DNA of 64,000 nucleotides, from NCBI RefSeq assembly GCF_003172875.1, contig NZ_QGKM01000075.1:1-64000 (forward strand). The letters run 5' to 3'. Origin of the DNA: Leucothrix pacifica (GTDB lineage Bacteria > Pseudomonadota > Gammaproteobacteria > Thiotrichales > Thiotrichaceae). The translations under genes and the position numbers were made by a program. This document shows, one piece after another, positions 26,085 to 34,881 of this stretch. The notes beneath the pieces are model-generated. The model saw nothing but the letters and a program-made list of their open reading frames with translations, made no database searches and was not told the DNA's origin. Position 1 is the first letter of the stretch. Each line of letters begins with the position of its first letter.

Positions 26085-29000
26085 CTATTGCTGAACGATA
26101 CGTTTCAACTCCGCCTGCAACTTCAGTTCCGGCGAATCTTCAGCAATATAATCCACAAATAACGGCACACGATAGAACCACCGCCCCTCCTTGCGCCCCA
26201 GCACAAACGAAAGTTCTAAGCGTGATAAGGTGCGATCTAGCTCCAATGTATCGACTGCAATATCATGTTCTTTGGCCTGCGCCAGCAGCTCACCTGTATT
26301 GAATGATGGCATGCCAATTGTGCTGTAAACCACCATGCGCTCATAGGCTTGTTCAAAATCTGTTTCACCGACGACCCAACCACTTAAGGCACGGCGTACT
26401 TCATCACTTTTAAGAGCAAAGGCAACGTCTCCGGCTTCAATCACGCGTTGCTGTGGTGGCAGGTTACGCACGACATGCTGACAGACGATGGCAATCAGGT
26501 TGGCGCGTTGGCCGCAGGAATCGACAATATGTTCAACCAAGGTTTCATTAGCATAAGACAGGTTCATGACAGCATGTTGATACAACTGCCAGAAACCCGC
26601 CAGAATAAAGGTGCAATTTCCTTCTTCACTGAGGCGACGGAATACATTGAGAATGGCGTAATCGTGTGATTTTTCCTGCGCGATAAAACGATCCGCTTCA
26701 TCAATCAGGAACACATAACGTTGACCACTTTCGCGGATGCGCTCATCTAGCTGTGTAGCGAGTACTTCAGCATCGTCTGTGCGCTCCAGCTTTAACAGTG
26801 AAGCTAAGCGTGGCACTAACACCTCGCTGGATAACGTGAGGTAAACACACTCGACTTGTGGGTTGTCGGCATAACGGCGTTCGATCGCTTTAAGTAGTGT
26901 GGACTTACCGACCTGACGACCACCCACCATGAGGTAATTGGCTGGATCACGGTTAATGATTTGTGAAATCAGCTCGCGGCGACCAAAGAAAACGGATTCA
27001 TTATTCACGCCACCACCGATACGGTAAGGGGAGATTTGTTGCAGTGACAATTGCCCCGCAAGGATTTCAGCGAGGGCAATTTCTGCATCCGGTGCGAGTA
27101 ATAAGCGAGTGATTTCAGCGCCTTGTGGGGCAACCCATTTATTACTGGTGTCGCGGGTGGTGTTGTAAAGCTTGCGCTGGTAGGCGCTGTCATTGCCGAT
27201 GATCAGAGTGATGCGGGAATGCGCTTCGGCGTTGTGTTTAAGGCTGGAAAATACATCTTCAGCAGCCGTTTGTTCAGGAAAACAGAGCAGGATGCGGTCA
27301 ATATTCAGCGGGAACCCTTCTGCTAGTGTCAGCTGAGAAAGTGCCATGCTGGGTGCGCTGGCTTGGGTTTCATCGATCGGTTTAGCGTCTGCTCCAAGGC
27401 GACTGGCAATAAGTTGGGTTTTCTGTTGTGTGTCAAGCGTTGCAAAAGGGGTAGCGGCTTTCAGCGTGTTACTGCTGACATCAGCGCCGGACAATACTTT
27501 TTCCAAACGATTGGTCTGTGTGAGTCTGCGTTTTGCTTCGTCTAATAGTTCAACAGGCGTTGTTAGCAACGCTGTCGGTGTTTCACTAAGCTCAAGCACC
27601 ATCGGGTGCTGATAGCGCTTTTTATAAAACACATAAGTTGCAACCAGTAAGCTTAGGATCAACAGACCTAAATATGCCCACCACATAGAATTTTTTATCT
27701 GAATCGTCTGATTATTAAAATTCCACATAACAAACGGCAGGCCAGCGGTTCGGACTTGTAAATCAATGTTGCTATCCTTGGCCAGTTTAAAGCCTTCGGG
27801 TAATACAAAGGCTCGTTCAATGGTTCCTCCATTCGCTGGAATGGCATCTTTGGCACTTTGTTCATCCAGACTTTCAATACCGGGAATGCGTAAATTAAAC
27901 CGTGTATCAGAGACAGGAAGCTCTCCCGTATTTTTGATGGAGACCGTCAACGTATTATCCAGTAATTCAGCGCGGGCTAACTCTAGTTTTGGCATTACAA
28001 CTTTTACGGGGACTGACACTTTGTTAGAGTTGGTTTGCTCCGGCGCTACAACTTCTATCAGCAATGGACCTTCTGGTGGTGCTACCCACTCAACGCCATC
28101 TGCGGATTGCTTGGTGAGAGTATGGGGGATATACGCAGCTACCTTTACGGTCAGTTCAGCACGTTGGCCAGCTTCTAGGCGTTGAATAGTTGGCGTGTTG
28201 TACAGGCTAAAACCATTTCCCTGAATCAATCTGGGACGTAACCACAATAGAGGTTGTTGACTGGTATTGTGAACCTGCAGTGTGAAACTGGTTCCCTGAC
28301 TCTCTGTTAAGCGAACAGTTTCTCCCTGATAAGCGACAGACAGTGAGTTTGCCGGAACTGCCTGAATAGATTTAGGAACAGCCGGAACCAGCTTTCCATC
28401 TTTTTTGATTAACAGCAGACTGCCATCATCGCTACGCTGAAAGTTGCCTTTATTGTCATAACTCAGCCAATTACCGTTTGCTCCACCAATCATGGTTTTT
28501 ATTGGTGGTGCAGTGGATTTTTCCCAAAGTCGAATGGTGCCATCAGAAGATCCGGACGCGATGACCTTGCCATCGGGGCTGTAGGCGATGGTAAGAACCA
28601 GGCCTGAGTGCCCCTTCAGCGTGTTAATGGTCTCCCCGGATTGTGCATTCCAGAGTCGAATGGTGTTGTCATCAGATCCGGACGCGATGACCTTGCTATC
28701 GGGGCTGTAGGCGATGGTATTAACCGGGCGAGAGTGTCCCTTTAGCGTGTTAATGGTCTCCCCAGATTGAGCATTCCACAGTCGAATGGTGTTGTCTTGA
28801 GATCCGGACGCGATGATCTTGCCATCGGGGCTGAAGGCGATGGTAGTAACCCAGTTGGAGTGTCCCTTCAGCGTGTTAATGGTCTCGCCGGATAGTGCAT
28901 TCCAAAGTCGAATGGTTTTGTCAAAAGATCCGGACGCGATGATCTTGCCATCGGGGCTGTAGATGATGGTATTAACCGGGCGAGAGTGTCCCTTTAGCGT

Positions 29001-29279
29001 GTTAATGGTCTCCCCAGATTGAGCATTCCACAGTCGAATGGTGTTGTCTTGAGATCCGGACGCGATGATCTTGCCATCGGGGCTGAAGGCGATGGTAGTA
29101 ACCCCGCTGGGGTGTCCCTTCAGCATGTTAATGGTCTCGCCGGATAGTGCATTCCAAAGTCGAATGGTGTTGCTTAAAGATGTTGACGCGATGACCTTGC
29201 CATCGGGGCTATAGGCGATGGTTCGAATCCAGTTAGGGTGTCCCTTCAGCGTGTTAATGGTTTTCCCCAGATTGAGCAT
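26085..29279 (-). pseudogene. C-terminal part of a split membrane WD40-STAND ATPase
   Basis: 1,064 codons in a frame different from the upstream piece. Residues about 1-255 are WD40 units 8-13, then two beta-rich domains (about 300-520, including a CARDB-like stretch ELARAELLDNTLTVSIKNTG), a membrane helix (about 530-553, WWAYLGLLILSLLVATYVFY), a cytoplasmic linker and a STAND/AAA_16 ATPase. The latter has the FFGRRELI entry motif, Walker A GGRQVGKST (about 785-800), Walker B YVFLIDEAD (about 860) and a C-terminal winged-helix-like tail. The join with the upstream piece is broken by one extra base at the run 29261-29268. Had the frame continued, this and 29254-30273 would be one protein of about 1,410 residues. 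It may still be translated from internal ATG 29277-29279, but without signal peptide. Could be a sequencing error or a programmed +1 shift. Confidence 0.75.
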
Positions 29280-30120
29280 TCCAAAGTCGAATGGTGTGGT
29301 CTCGAGATCCGGACGCGATGACCTTGCTATCGGGGCTGTAGGCGATGGTTCGAATCGAGTTAGAGTGTCCCTTCAGCGTGTTAATGGTCTCCCCAGATTG
29401 AGCATTCCAAAGTCGAATGGTGTTGTCATTAGATCCGGACGCGATGACCTTGCCATCGGGGCTGTAGGTGATGGATCGTACTGAGTCAGAGTGTCCCATC
29501 AGCGTGTTAATGGTCTCGCCGGATAGTGCATTCCAAAGTCGAATGGTGTTGTCATCAGATCCGGACGCGATGACCTTGCCATCGGGGCTGAAGGCGATGG
29601 TACTAACCCAAGGAGAGTGTCCTTTCAGCGTGTTAATGGTCTGTCCGGATTGAGCATTCCAAAGTTGAATGGTGTTGTCAGAAGATGCAGATGCGATGAC
29701 CTTGCCATTGGGGCTGTAGGTGATGGTATTAACCGGGCGAGAGTGTCCCTTTAGCGTGTTAATGGTCTCTCCAGATTGAGCATTCCACAGTCGAATGGTG
29801 TTGTCTTGAGATCCGGACGCGATGATCTTGCCATCGGGGCTGAAGGCGATGGTAGTAACCCAGTTGGAGTGTCCCTTCAGCGTGTTAATGGTCTCGCCGG
29901 ATAGTGCATTCCAAAGTCGAATGGTTTTGTCTCGAGATCCGGACGCGATGACCTTGCCATCGGGGCTGAAGGCGATGGTATTAACCCAGCGAGAGTGTCC
30001 CTTCAGCATGTTAATGGTCTGTCCGGATTGAGCATTCCAAAGTTGAATGGTGTTGTCGGAATGTGCGGACGCGATGACCTTACCATCAGGGCTGTAAGCA
30101 ATAGCTTGATAAGGTGATTG
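28500..30120 (-). repeat. 126-bp tandem repeat array encoding 13 WD40 units
   Basis: Thirteen repeats of 42 codons, each ending TINTLKGH or close and carrying IASGS.D.TIRLWNA.SGE, lie in a row across both halves of the split gene. Units 3 and 4 are nearly identical to 9-10 and 11-12, so there is a higher-order pattern and probable recent recombination or gene conversion. Thirteen to fourteen units would make two seven-bladed propellers. Confidence 0.85.
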
Positions 30121-30273
30121 ACTAACAATCTCCGTGTTGGGAAAGTCTTTCAAATTTTCGCTATGAGTGGTTAATTTTGGTAATGCCGTCTCTGCGAAAA
30201 TTGACGTGCTGATACCCCAGGTGCTTATTACCAAACTGAGCACTAATAAGTATCGCCATAAGTGTCCTAGCAT
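29254..30273 (-). pseudogene. N-terminal part of a split membrane WD40-STAND ATPase
   Basis: 339 residues from the ATG at 30271-30273 (MLGHLWRYLL), which overlaps the stop of the upstream TIR gene by 7 bp. A signal peptide or anchor (LLVLSLVISTWGISTSIFAETA, about residues 10-31, cut into hydrophobic stretch and Ala end) precedes WD40 units 1-7. The frame ends prematurely after NAQSGENH because GGGGAAAACC replaces the GGGGAGACC present in the other units; without the extra base unit 7 continues directly into units 8-13 of the 26085-29279 piece. Topology implied: propellers outside the cytoplasmic membrane, ATPase inside. Broken as it stands. Confidence 0.75.
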
Positions 30274-31676
30274 TGCAGCAACTCCAGTCCTGTTTGTTGA
30301 ACAAACCCACAACGCCAAACAAACTTTCCATCACAGTCCGTAATTAAATTCTGCCAGTACAGTCGTCTAATCAACGTATCCTGAGGCCACGCGTCATAAC
30401 GCCCTAGTATTTGCTTTTGCAGTAAATCACACAGTAGTTGCGCATCTGTCTCATTTCTAAATCGCGTAAATAACTGACTCGGTAGTGCGCTATTTTTGAT
30501 ATTGGCTTGCCAGTCGGGATCACCGCGCTTCAGACACTGTAAGGCACTTTCCAATAAACGAGGGTGTTTACCAGTGAAGGTAAGTAGTGATTCCAGTGTG
30601 TCGTCATCCAGCGATAAGTCGGCGTAACGCTTCAAATAAATGTCTTTTAAATCTTGCAGACTGACATCCGGCAGGCGCATTTCATCAAGATCATTAAAAA
30701 AGGAGTGTTTGCCTAGTTTGTATTTTGCCGCAGCGAGTTGTTCACTGCCCATCACAATGAGTTTGAGTGAATAGGGGTAGTTACTGAGTAAACCGCGTAA
30801 CTCTCCCGCAAGTTCGCCGCGAGTATCTTCTGCACCGTTTTCAAAACCTGTAATGAGCAGTACGAACTCTTCACCCTGATCAAGTTTTTCACGCAAAGCA
30901 TCCGCCCATTCCCAGCTTTCACTCACGCCTTCATCCAGCCCACATTGCTTGGCTAATCGCCCAAAGTAAGCCGCGCTGTCAACACGCACACTGGCGGGTG
31001 GAAACAGGTGTAGGAAGGTGGCGTTTGGATAGCCTTGTTGCAGGGATTGTTTGAGTGCCTGAATGTAGTGTTGGGTATTGGTATCGGCCTGCGCCAATAT
31101 CATCAGTGGCATGCTGGCGTCTAAGCGATCCCAAACGTCCTTGATAAAGGTGTGTTGGGCATTAATAGAGGTTTGTTCTGGTGACGCGGTGTCCATTTCA
31201 GGGAGTGCTAAATCGCCTGAAAAATAAGGCTTAGCACCGGGTGCTTGTTTATCTAGCCCGCAAAGTAGTTTTTGAAAAGCGGTACGGTATTTTTCTTCGC
31301 TACTGTCTTCAAAATCAACCGCTTGGATATTGCTGAGAAACGGAAAATCCGGAAACTCCCCTAATACAATCGGTATCCAGTGAAAGTCTTCACGTTGTTT
31401 GGCGAGGTTGAACATGTATTCATATTCTTCCTGCACCCAGCCAGACTCAGCTGCTTCGGGTGTCGCGATCAGTAGCGCGCATCGTGAGTGTTTCATTGCG
31501 CTAAAAATCTTGCGGGTAAAGTTGTCGCCAGCGGTGAGCTCCCATGCGTCGAGGAACACTTTTTAGCCTTGTGCGGTGAGATTATGTGCCAGTGTTTCTA
31601 CCCACGGGCGACGCGTCGTTCGATAACTGATAAAGATATCGTAGTGTTCGGGCTGCGCGGGGGCGTTTGTGGGCAT
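30267..31676 (-). pseudogene. TIR-domain / degenerate NTPase gene with an in-frame stop
   Basis: Reading from the ATG at 31674-31676 (470 codons) the frame starts MPTNAPAQPEHYDIFISYRT, the classic TIR opening, and hits TAA at 31563-31565 exactly where TIR domains have an aromatic residue (G-*-KVFLDAWEL; a single change from TAT or TAC). It continues with LIATPEAAESGWVQEEYEYMF, where Glu follows Trp as in NAD-cleaving TIRs, and WIPIVLGEFPDFPFL. The rest (about residues 140-470) looks like an NTPase fold without a recognisable Walker A and with a C-terminal winged-helix end. A GTG at 31557-31559 could start a truncated product lacking the first TIR strand. It overlaps the WD40 gene and is the first gene of that unit. 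Confidence 0.75.
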
Positions 31677-31920
31677 ATCGGCTGCTCATGGCTAGAGTTT
31701 CATCGATTATAGACTGAAACTCTCATGAATCAACGGTGTAATTTTGTTGATGAGCAGTCTACTGTGGAGTGGCGCTGGTTAATACCCGCTCGGCATTACA
31801 GCGAATTGCTGACAATATTAATGTTCAGTCTGATGTGTTGCAGGCGTTAGAGTCTGTTAACCAAAGTAAAGTGGTTGACGGCGATAAAGTTCATGGACGT
31901 AGGCGGCTTATTAACTCAAC
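31677..31920. other. intergenic stretch with a possible gene remnant
   Basis: Between the TIR gene and the IS200-like element there is no clear gene. On the plus strand a frame open from 31754, with a possible GTG at 31769, runs to a TAA at 31931-31933 in the IS end. It reads as ordinary coding-like sequence (for instance ALQRIADNINVQSDVLQALE) without a known family, so it may be a gene fragment cut by the insertion. Promoter elements for the TIR gene must also lie here. Confidence 0.3.
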
Positions 31921-32505
31921 AACCACCAGCTAAAGCAGGTGGGTTAGCATAAAGGACTGAAAGTCCGGATACGGGTCAAGTAGACCCGTCTAATCTTCCG
32001 TTTTAAAATTATCGTCTCCTTTAGGCTCGAAGTGATGCTCAAGATACTCCTTAATCATTTCTTCCGTTAAATCACCAGAGGTTACACAAAAATAGCCTCG
32101 AGCCCAAAAGTGCCGTCCCCAAAAGCGCCTCTTTAAGTCGGGGAAGGACTCAAATAGTTTGGCTGAGCTCCGTCCTTTAATTCGCCGCATGATTTCACTG
32201 GGAGCCATTGTGGGTGGTGCTGAAACGAGTAAGTGAACATGATCCTTACTCATAACCCCTTTCAGAATTTCTATCTCAAAGACCTCGCATGTCTGACGCA
32301 CTAATTCACGAACTCTGATTCCCACATCACCTGTAAGTACTTGGTAACGATATTTTGTTACAAAAACAAAATGATACTGTATTTTGAAAACTGTGTGGCT
32401 GCCATACCGATACGCCATCTTAGCCTCTCCGCTGTAAACTTAGCTGAAAGGAAAAGTATCGCAGATAAATCTGACCGTCTAAAGACGGTGGTTTTAACCT
32501 TGAAG
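31921..32505 (-). mobile_element. IS200/IS605-family insertion sequence
   Basis: A single Y1-transposase gene is flanked by imperfect hairpins instead of inverted repeats, as in this family. One end has AACCACC...GGTGGGTT (31921-31945), plus GGACT/AGTCC (31954-31966) and the ACGGGTC/GACCCGT stem (31971-31989) next to the transposase stop. The other end has ACCGTCT-AA-AGACGGT (32474-32489) followed by GGTTTTAACC (32490-32499). There is no tnpB. The boundaries are approximate because the family leaves no target duplication. It lies between the TIR gene region and higA. Confidence 0.8.
31990..32418 (-). CDS. tnpA: IS200/IS605 family transposase TnpA
   Basis: 142 residues, the usual length. HUH motif is in SKDHVHLLVSAPP (His-x-His, about residues 60-64), the catalytic Tyr is in TEEMIKEYLEHHFEP (about 127), and the N-terminal VFKIQYHFVFVTKYRYQVLTG is diagnostic. 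The enzyme would move the element as single-stranded DNA. The frame is intact, so the element could still be active. The stop is followed at once by a 7-bp-stem hairpin of the IS end. Confidence 0.94.
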   Translation of the reverse strand: MAYRYGSHTVFKIQYHFVFVTKYRYQVLTGDVGIRVRELVRQTCEVFEIEILKGVMSKDHVHLLVSAPPTMAPSEIMRRIKGRSSAKLFESFPDLKRRFWGRHFWARGYFCVTSGDLTEEMIKEYLEHHFEPKGDDNFKTED

Positions 32506-32907
32506 AGGACTAATAAAAACAGCCGGTGAAACCTGAAACCGTCCAGACAACTTTTTAATCTGCTCAACATTTAGCGATCGCTTGCCAGATAGCACCTCAG
32601 AAACAACACCTTGGCTGCCCACTTCAGAAAGTTCTGATTGTTTTATATGATGACTTTCCATCAAAAATTTAAGCGCATCAATGCCTGTAGACTGTGGGAC
32701 TAAGCCTTGCTGATTTTCATAGGCAGAAACTAAATCACCCATACGCTCAGCAAGCCCTGCAAGTGGATGATTTTCATCTGCTCCACCAGCGTCAAGCACT
32801 GAGTCAAGGTCATCAACTAGCTTGTTATATTCCTTCTCATTACTAGGCACAGTGAGTACAGGTGCGATGTACTCCCAGTGATTCATGGCTTCTTGTATTG
32901 CACTCAT
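32494..32907 (-). CDS. higA: HigA-type antitoxin (XRE domain)
   Basis: 137 residues from the ATG at 32905-32907, with AAGGAG 8 bp upstream; the longer frame starting 18 bp earlier overlaps this signal. An N-terminal helical part is followed by an HTH with SELSEVGSQGVVSEVLSGKRSLNVEQIKKLSGRF, as in HigA/antitoxin XRE proteins that bind the toxin and the operator. It follows higB after 5 bp. The last codons (FISPLQG) run into the end of the IS200-like element, so its original C-terminus may have been replaced. A repressor role at the shared promoter is likely. Confidence 0.85.
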   Translation of the reverse strand: MSAIQEAMNHWEYIAPVLTVPSNEKEYNKLVDDLDSVLDAGGADENHPLAGLAERMGDLVSAYENQQGLVPQSTGIDALKFLMESHHIKQSELSEVGSQGVVSEVLSGKRSLNVEQIKKLSGRFQVSPAVFISPLQG

Positions 32908-32912
32908 GTGAA

Positions 32913-33200
32913 TTACTCCTTCCATTTGCCTTGGTCGTATTCGGTATGATTCAAAATGGCCCGAATGAAAACGCGTCCAGTATTGAAATGTATGGCAGCG
33001 ATCAAGCGTAATTTGTTCCCGCCAATATTGAAGACATACAGATCACCCACTTTATCTACACTGTTAAACGTGTTTTTCAGTTCAGAAAAGTTGTTGAAAT
33101 CAGCCTGATTGATAGTCTGATACCAACCTCTCAGAGCAGTAGCAACCTGAGGGTATTTCTCTTCAGCTTCGATAACGCGTTTGCGAGTGATAATATGCAT
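32913..33200 (-). CDS. higB: HigB-type mRNA interferase toxin
   Basis: 95 residues from the ATG at 33198-33200 (MHIITRKRV), the start that matches the family; an ATG 18 bp upstream lies inside the operator palindrome. It has the HigB pattern LRGWYQTINQADFNNFSELKNTF, VFNIGGNKLRLIAAIHFN and ILNHTEYDQGKWK, a RelE-like fold cleaving mRNA on ribosomes. The toxin-first order with the antitoxin 5 bp downstream is typical of higBA. Confidence 0.92.
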   Translation of the reverse strand: MHIITRKRVIEAEEKYPQVATALRGWYQTINQADFNNFSELKNTFNSVDKVGDLYVFNIGGNKLRLIAAIHFNTGRVFIRAILNHTEYDQGKWKE

Positions 33201-33226
33201 GAGATCAAAATATCTCAATATGAGAT
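33201..33226. promoter_or_regulatory. higBA operator candidate
   Basis: ATCTCA (33212-33217) and TGAGAT (33221-33226) form an inverted repeat across a 3-nt centre, and GAGAT at 33201-33205 repeats the half-site. It lies directly upstream of higB, where HigA would bind to repress the operon. The dyad is short, so the call rests on position. Confidence 0.5.
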
Positions 33227-33249
33227 TTTAAGCAACTGATTTCAGTCGC

Positions 33250-33345
33250 GATAATTCGCTTATCGTGTTCCACCATTATTCGCTTATTGTGTTGTACGAA
33301 AATTAGTTTTTGGTGTTGTACCATTTCTAGTTTTTCATGCTCCAA
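33250..33345. repeat. 24-bp tandem repeat, four degenerate units
   Basis: Four units at 33250-33273, 33274-33297, 33298-33321 and 33322-33345 share a pattern ATT(C/A)G(C/T)TT and GTGTT(C/G)(C/T)AC. The first two differ at few positions; the last two are more diverged. On the minus strand the 24-bp period keeps a frame open (V-x-H-x-K-x-I units). It lies between higB and the end of sbcB. It could be an iteron-like site, a decayed coding repeat or a neutral minisatellite. Confidence 0.6.
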
Positions 33346-33361
33346 GCCAATCCACTCGCAC

Positions 33362-34789
33362 CTACTGCAACCCCTGAACCCAATCCAAAAGCCCCTGCAA
33401 CGCCACCTTCTGCCCATCACTCAAATCTCGCTGAGCAATATCCTGCATCACATCCTGAAAATCATTCGCCGTAAACTCACAACCAAACTCACCATCAATC
33501 AGGCGTGCACGGCAGAACTCCTGCCATTTCCACTGTTCCTGCTGGTCCAAGGTTTCAGGCCAGTTACGCGCCCGATAACGGAATAGCAAGGTCTGCAAGC
33601 GCGGATCAGAAAACGCAATATTCTCATGGGCTAATCGCTCTGCAGATTGATTAATCACGAAGTTACACAGTTTGCGGTCTTCATTGTTAATAAAGCCGTT
33701 GTAAAGCGCGGAGTCTGCATCGACCGGCCCATGGTCGCGCGGGGCCGAATACAGCGCTTTCAGCTTAGCTTTCAGTCCGCTATCTGCCAGTAATAACTGC
33801 TTATGTTGCTCGATCTCATCCCAGTTAATCTGCCACTTTTCAGCAAGCTCGGGTGTCAGTGTGTTAGTGGGGGCTAGCGCAGGGCATTTATTAATATGCA
33901 CCCCTTTTAATGCGATGCGCGGGCTATCGTCGTCGCGCTCAGCATTGGGTGTGTAAAGGCTGTATTCGATTTCCTCAACACTGGCATTGAGTAACTGCTG
34001 CGGATGTTGGCGCAGGTCAAAACAGATGAATTCATTACTGTTAACCGGATGCTGCATTAGCGGTACGATGGGGGAAACACAGCCCATGCTTGCCGGAATC
34101 ATCCCGGAGATGTGCAGCACGGTTTTTTGCTTTTCTAAATTGAGTAATTCCGCGGCTTTGTTTTTTTGGCGCAGTGCAAAGTAGAATTCGTAGAGGCGGG
34201 GTTGTTTCTCTTTGATGAGTTTGGCGATCGCGATAGTGGCGCGGACATCAACCAGTGCATCGTGTGCGCCTTCGTGTTCGATATTATTGGCAGCGGTGAG
34301 GTGTTCGAGTCGGAAGCTGGGAATACCGGGTTCACGTTCCGGCCATTCAATGCCATCAGGGCGCAGTGCGTGAGTCATGCGAACTAAGTCCAGCAAGTCC
34401 CAGCGGCTATTGCCGTTTTGCCATTCACGGGCGTAAGGGTCGATAAAGTTGCGGTAAAAGCCAAAGCGCGAGACTTCGTCATCAAAGCGAATGCTGTTAT
34501 AGCCAACCCCACAGGTGCCGGGTTTGCTGAGTTGTTCGTTAACACGATGGAAGAAATCTGCTTCACTGACTCCTTCGGCGGCGGCTTTTTGTGGTGTGAT
34601 TCCGGTGACTAAGACGGCTTCGGGGTGAGGAATGAAGTCGGGGCCTGGCTGACAATACAACATAACAGGCTCATCAATAATTTCTAATTCCAAATTCGTG
34701 CGAATACCTGCAAACTGAGATGCTCGGTCTTTACGCGGATTGATCCCCCAAGTTTCGTAGTCGTGCCAGAACAAGGTTGTTTTTGCCAT
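33362..34789 (-). CDS. sbcB: exodeoxyribonuclease I
   Basis: 475-residue 3'-5' single-strand DNA exonuclease from the ATG at 34787-34789 (MAKTTLFWHDYETWG). The DEDD active site is seen in HDYETWGINP (Asp, Glu at about 10-12), SIRFDDEVSRFGFYRNF and GAHDALVDVRATIAIAKLI (His and Asp). The rest has the SH3-like and helical parts of ExoI (PRIALKGVHINKCPALAP). Length is as in E. coli ExoI (475). It trims DNA ends in repair and recombination. Confidence 0.95.
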   Translation of the reverse strand: MAKTTLFWHDYETWGINPRKDRASQFAGIRTNLELEIIDEPVMLYCQPGPDFIPHPEAVLVTGITPQKAAAEGVSEADFFHRVNEQLSKPGTCGVGYNSIRFDDEVSRFGFYRNFIDPYAREWQNGNSRWDLLDLVRMTHALRPDGIEWPEREPGIPSFRLEHLTAANNIEHEGAHDALVDVRATIAIAKLIKEKQPRLYEFYFALRQKNKAAELLNLEKQKTVLHISGMIPASMGCVSPIVPLMQHPVNSNEFICFDLRQHPQQLLNASVEEIEYSLYTPNAERDDDSPRIALKGVHINKCPALAPTNTLTPELAEKWQINWDEIEQHKQLLLADSGLKAKLKALYSAPRDHGPVDADSALYNGFINNEDRKLCNFVINQSAERLAHENIAFSDPRLQTLLFRYRARNWPETLDQQEQWKWQEFCRARLIDGEFGCEFTANDFQDVMQDIAQRDLSDGQKVALQGLLDWVQGLQ

Positions 34790-34881
34790 CGTGCGATCCA
34801 ATATTTAACAGTATCCGCCTATGATACACGCTAACTCTGCGTGAATGTATTGAACCCGAAAATCAACATGGAGGTTTTCTT

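Noticed and set aside
29261-29268. Canonical -1 slippery heptamer at the WD40 break
   Set aside because: The codons there are GGG GAA AAC, which do not form an X-XXY-YYZ site in frame, and a +1 shift is needed; so a programmed -1 shift is excluded.
29218-29653. Plus-strand short frames with repeated peptides over the WD40 array
   Set aside because: They are the antisense of the repeat units and have no start signals; the minus-strand frames carry the conserved WD40 sequence.
28500-30120. CRISPR-like regular repeats
   Set aside because: The 126-bp period is coding (42 codons per WD40 unit) with no spacers and no cas genes nearby.
33205-33420. 71-residue frame over the 24-bp repeats
   Set aside because: It starts inside the antisense of the end of sbcB and overlaps the higB operator; kept only as a tandem repeat.
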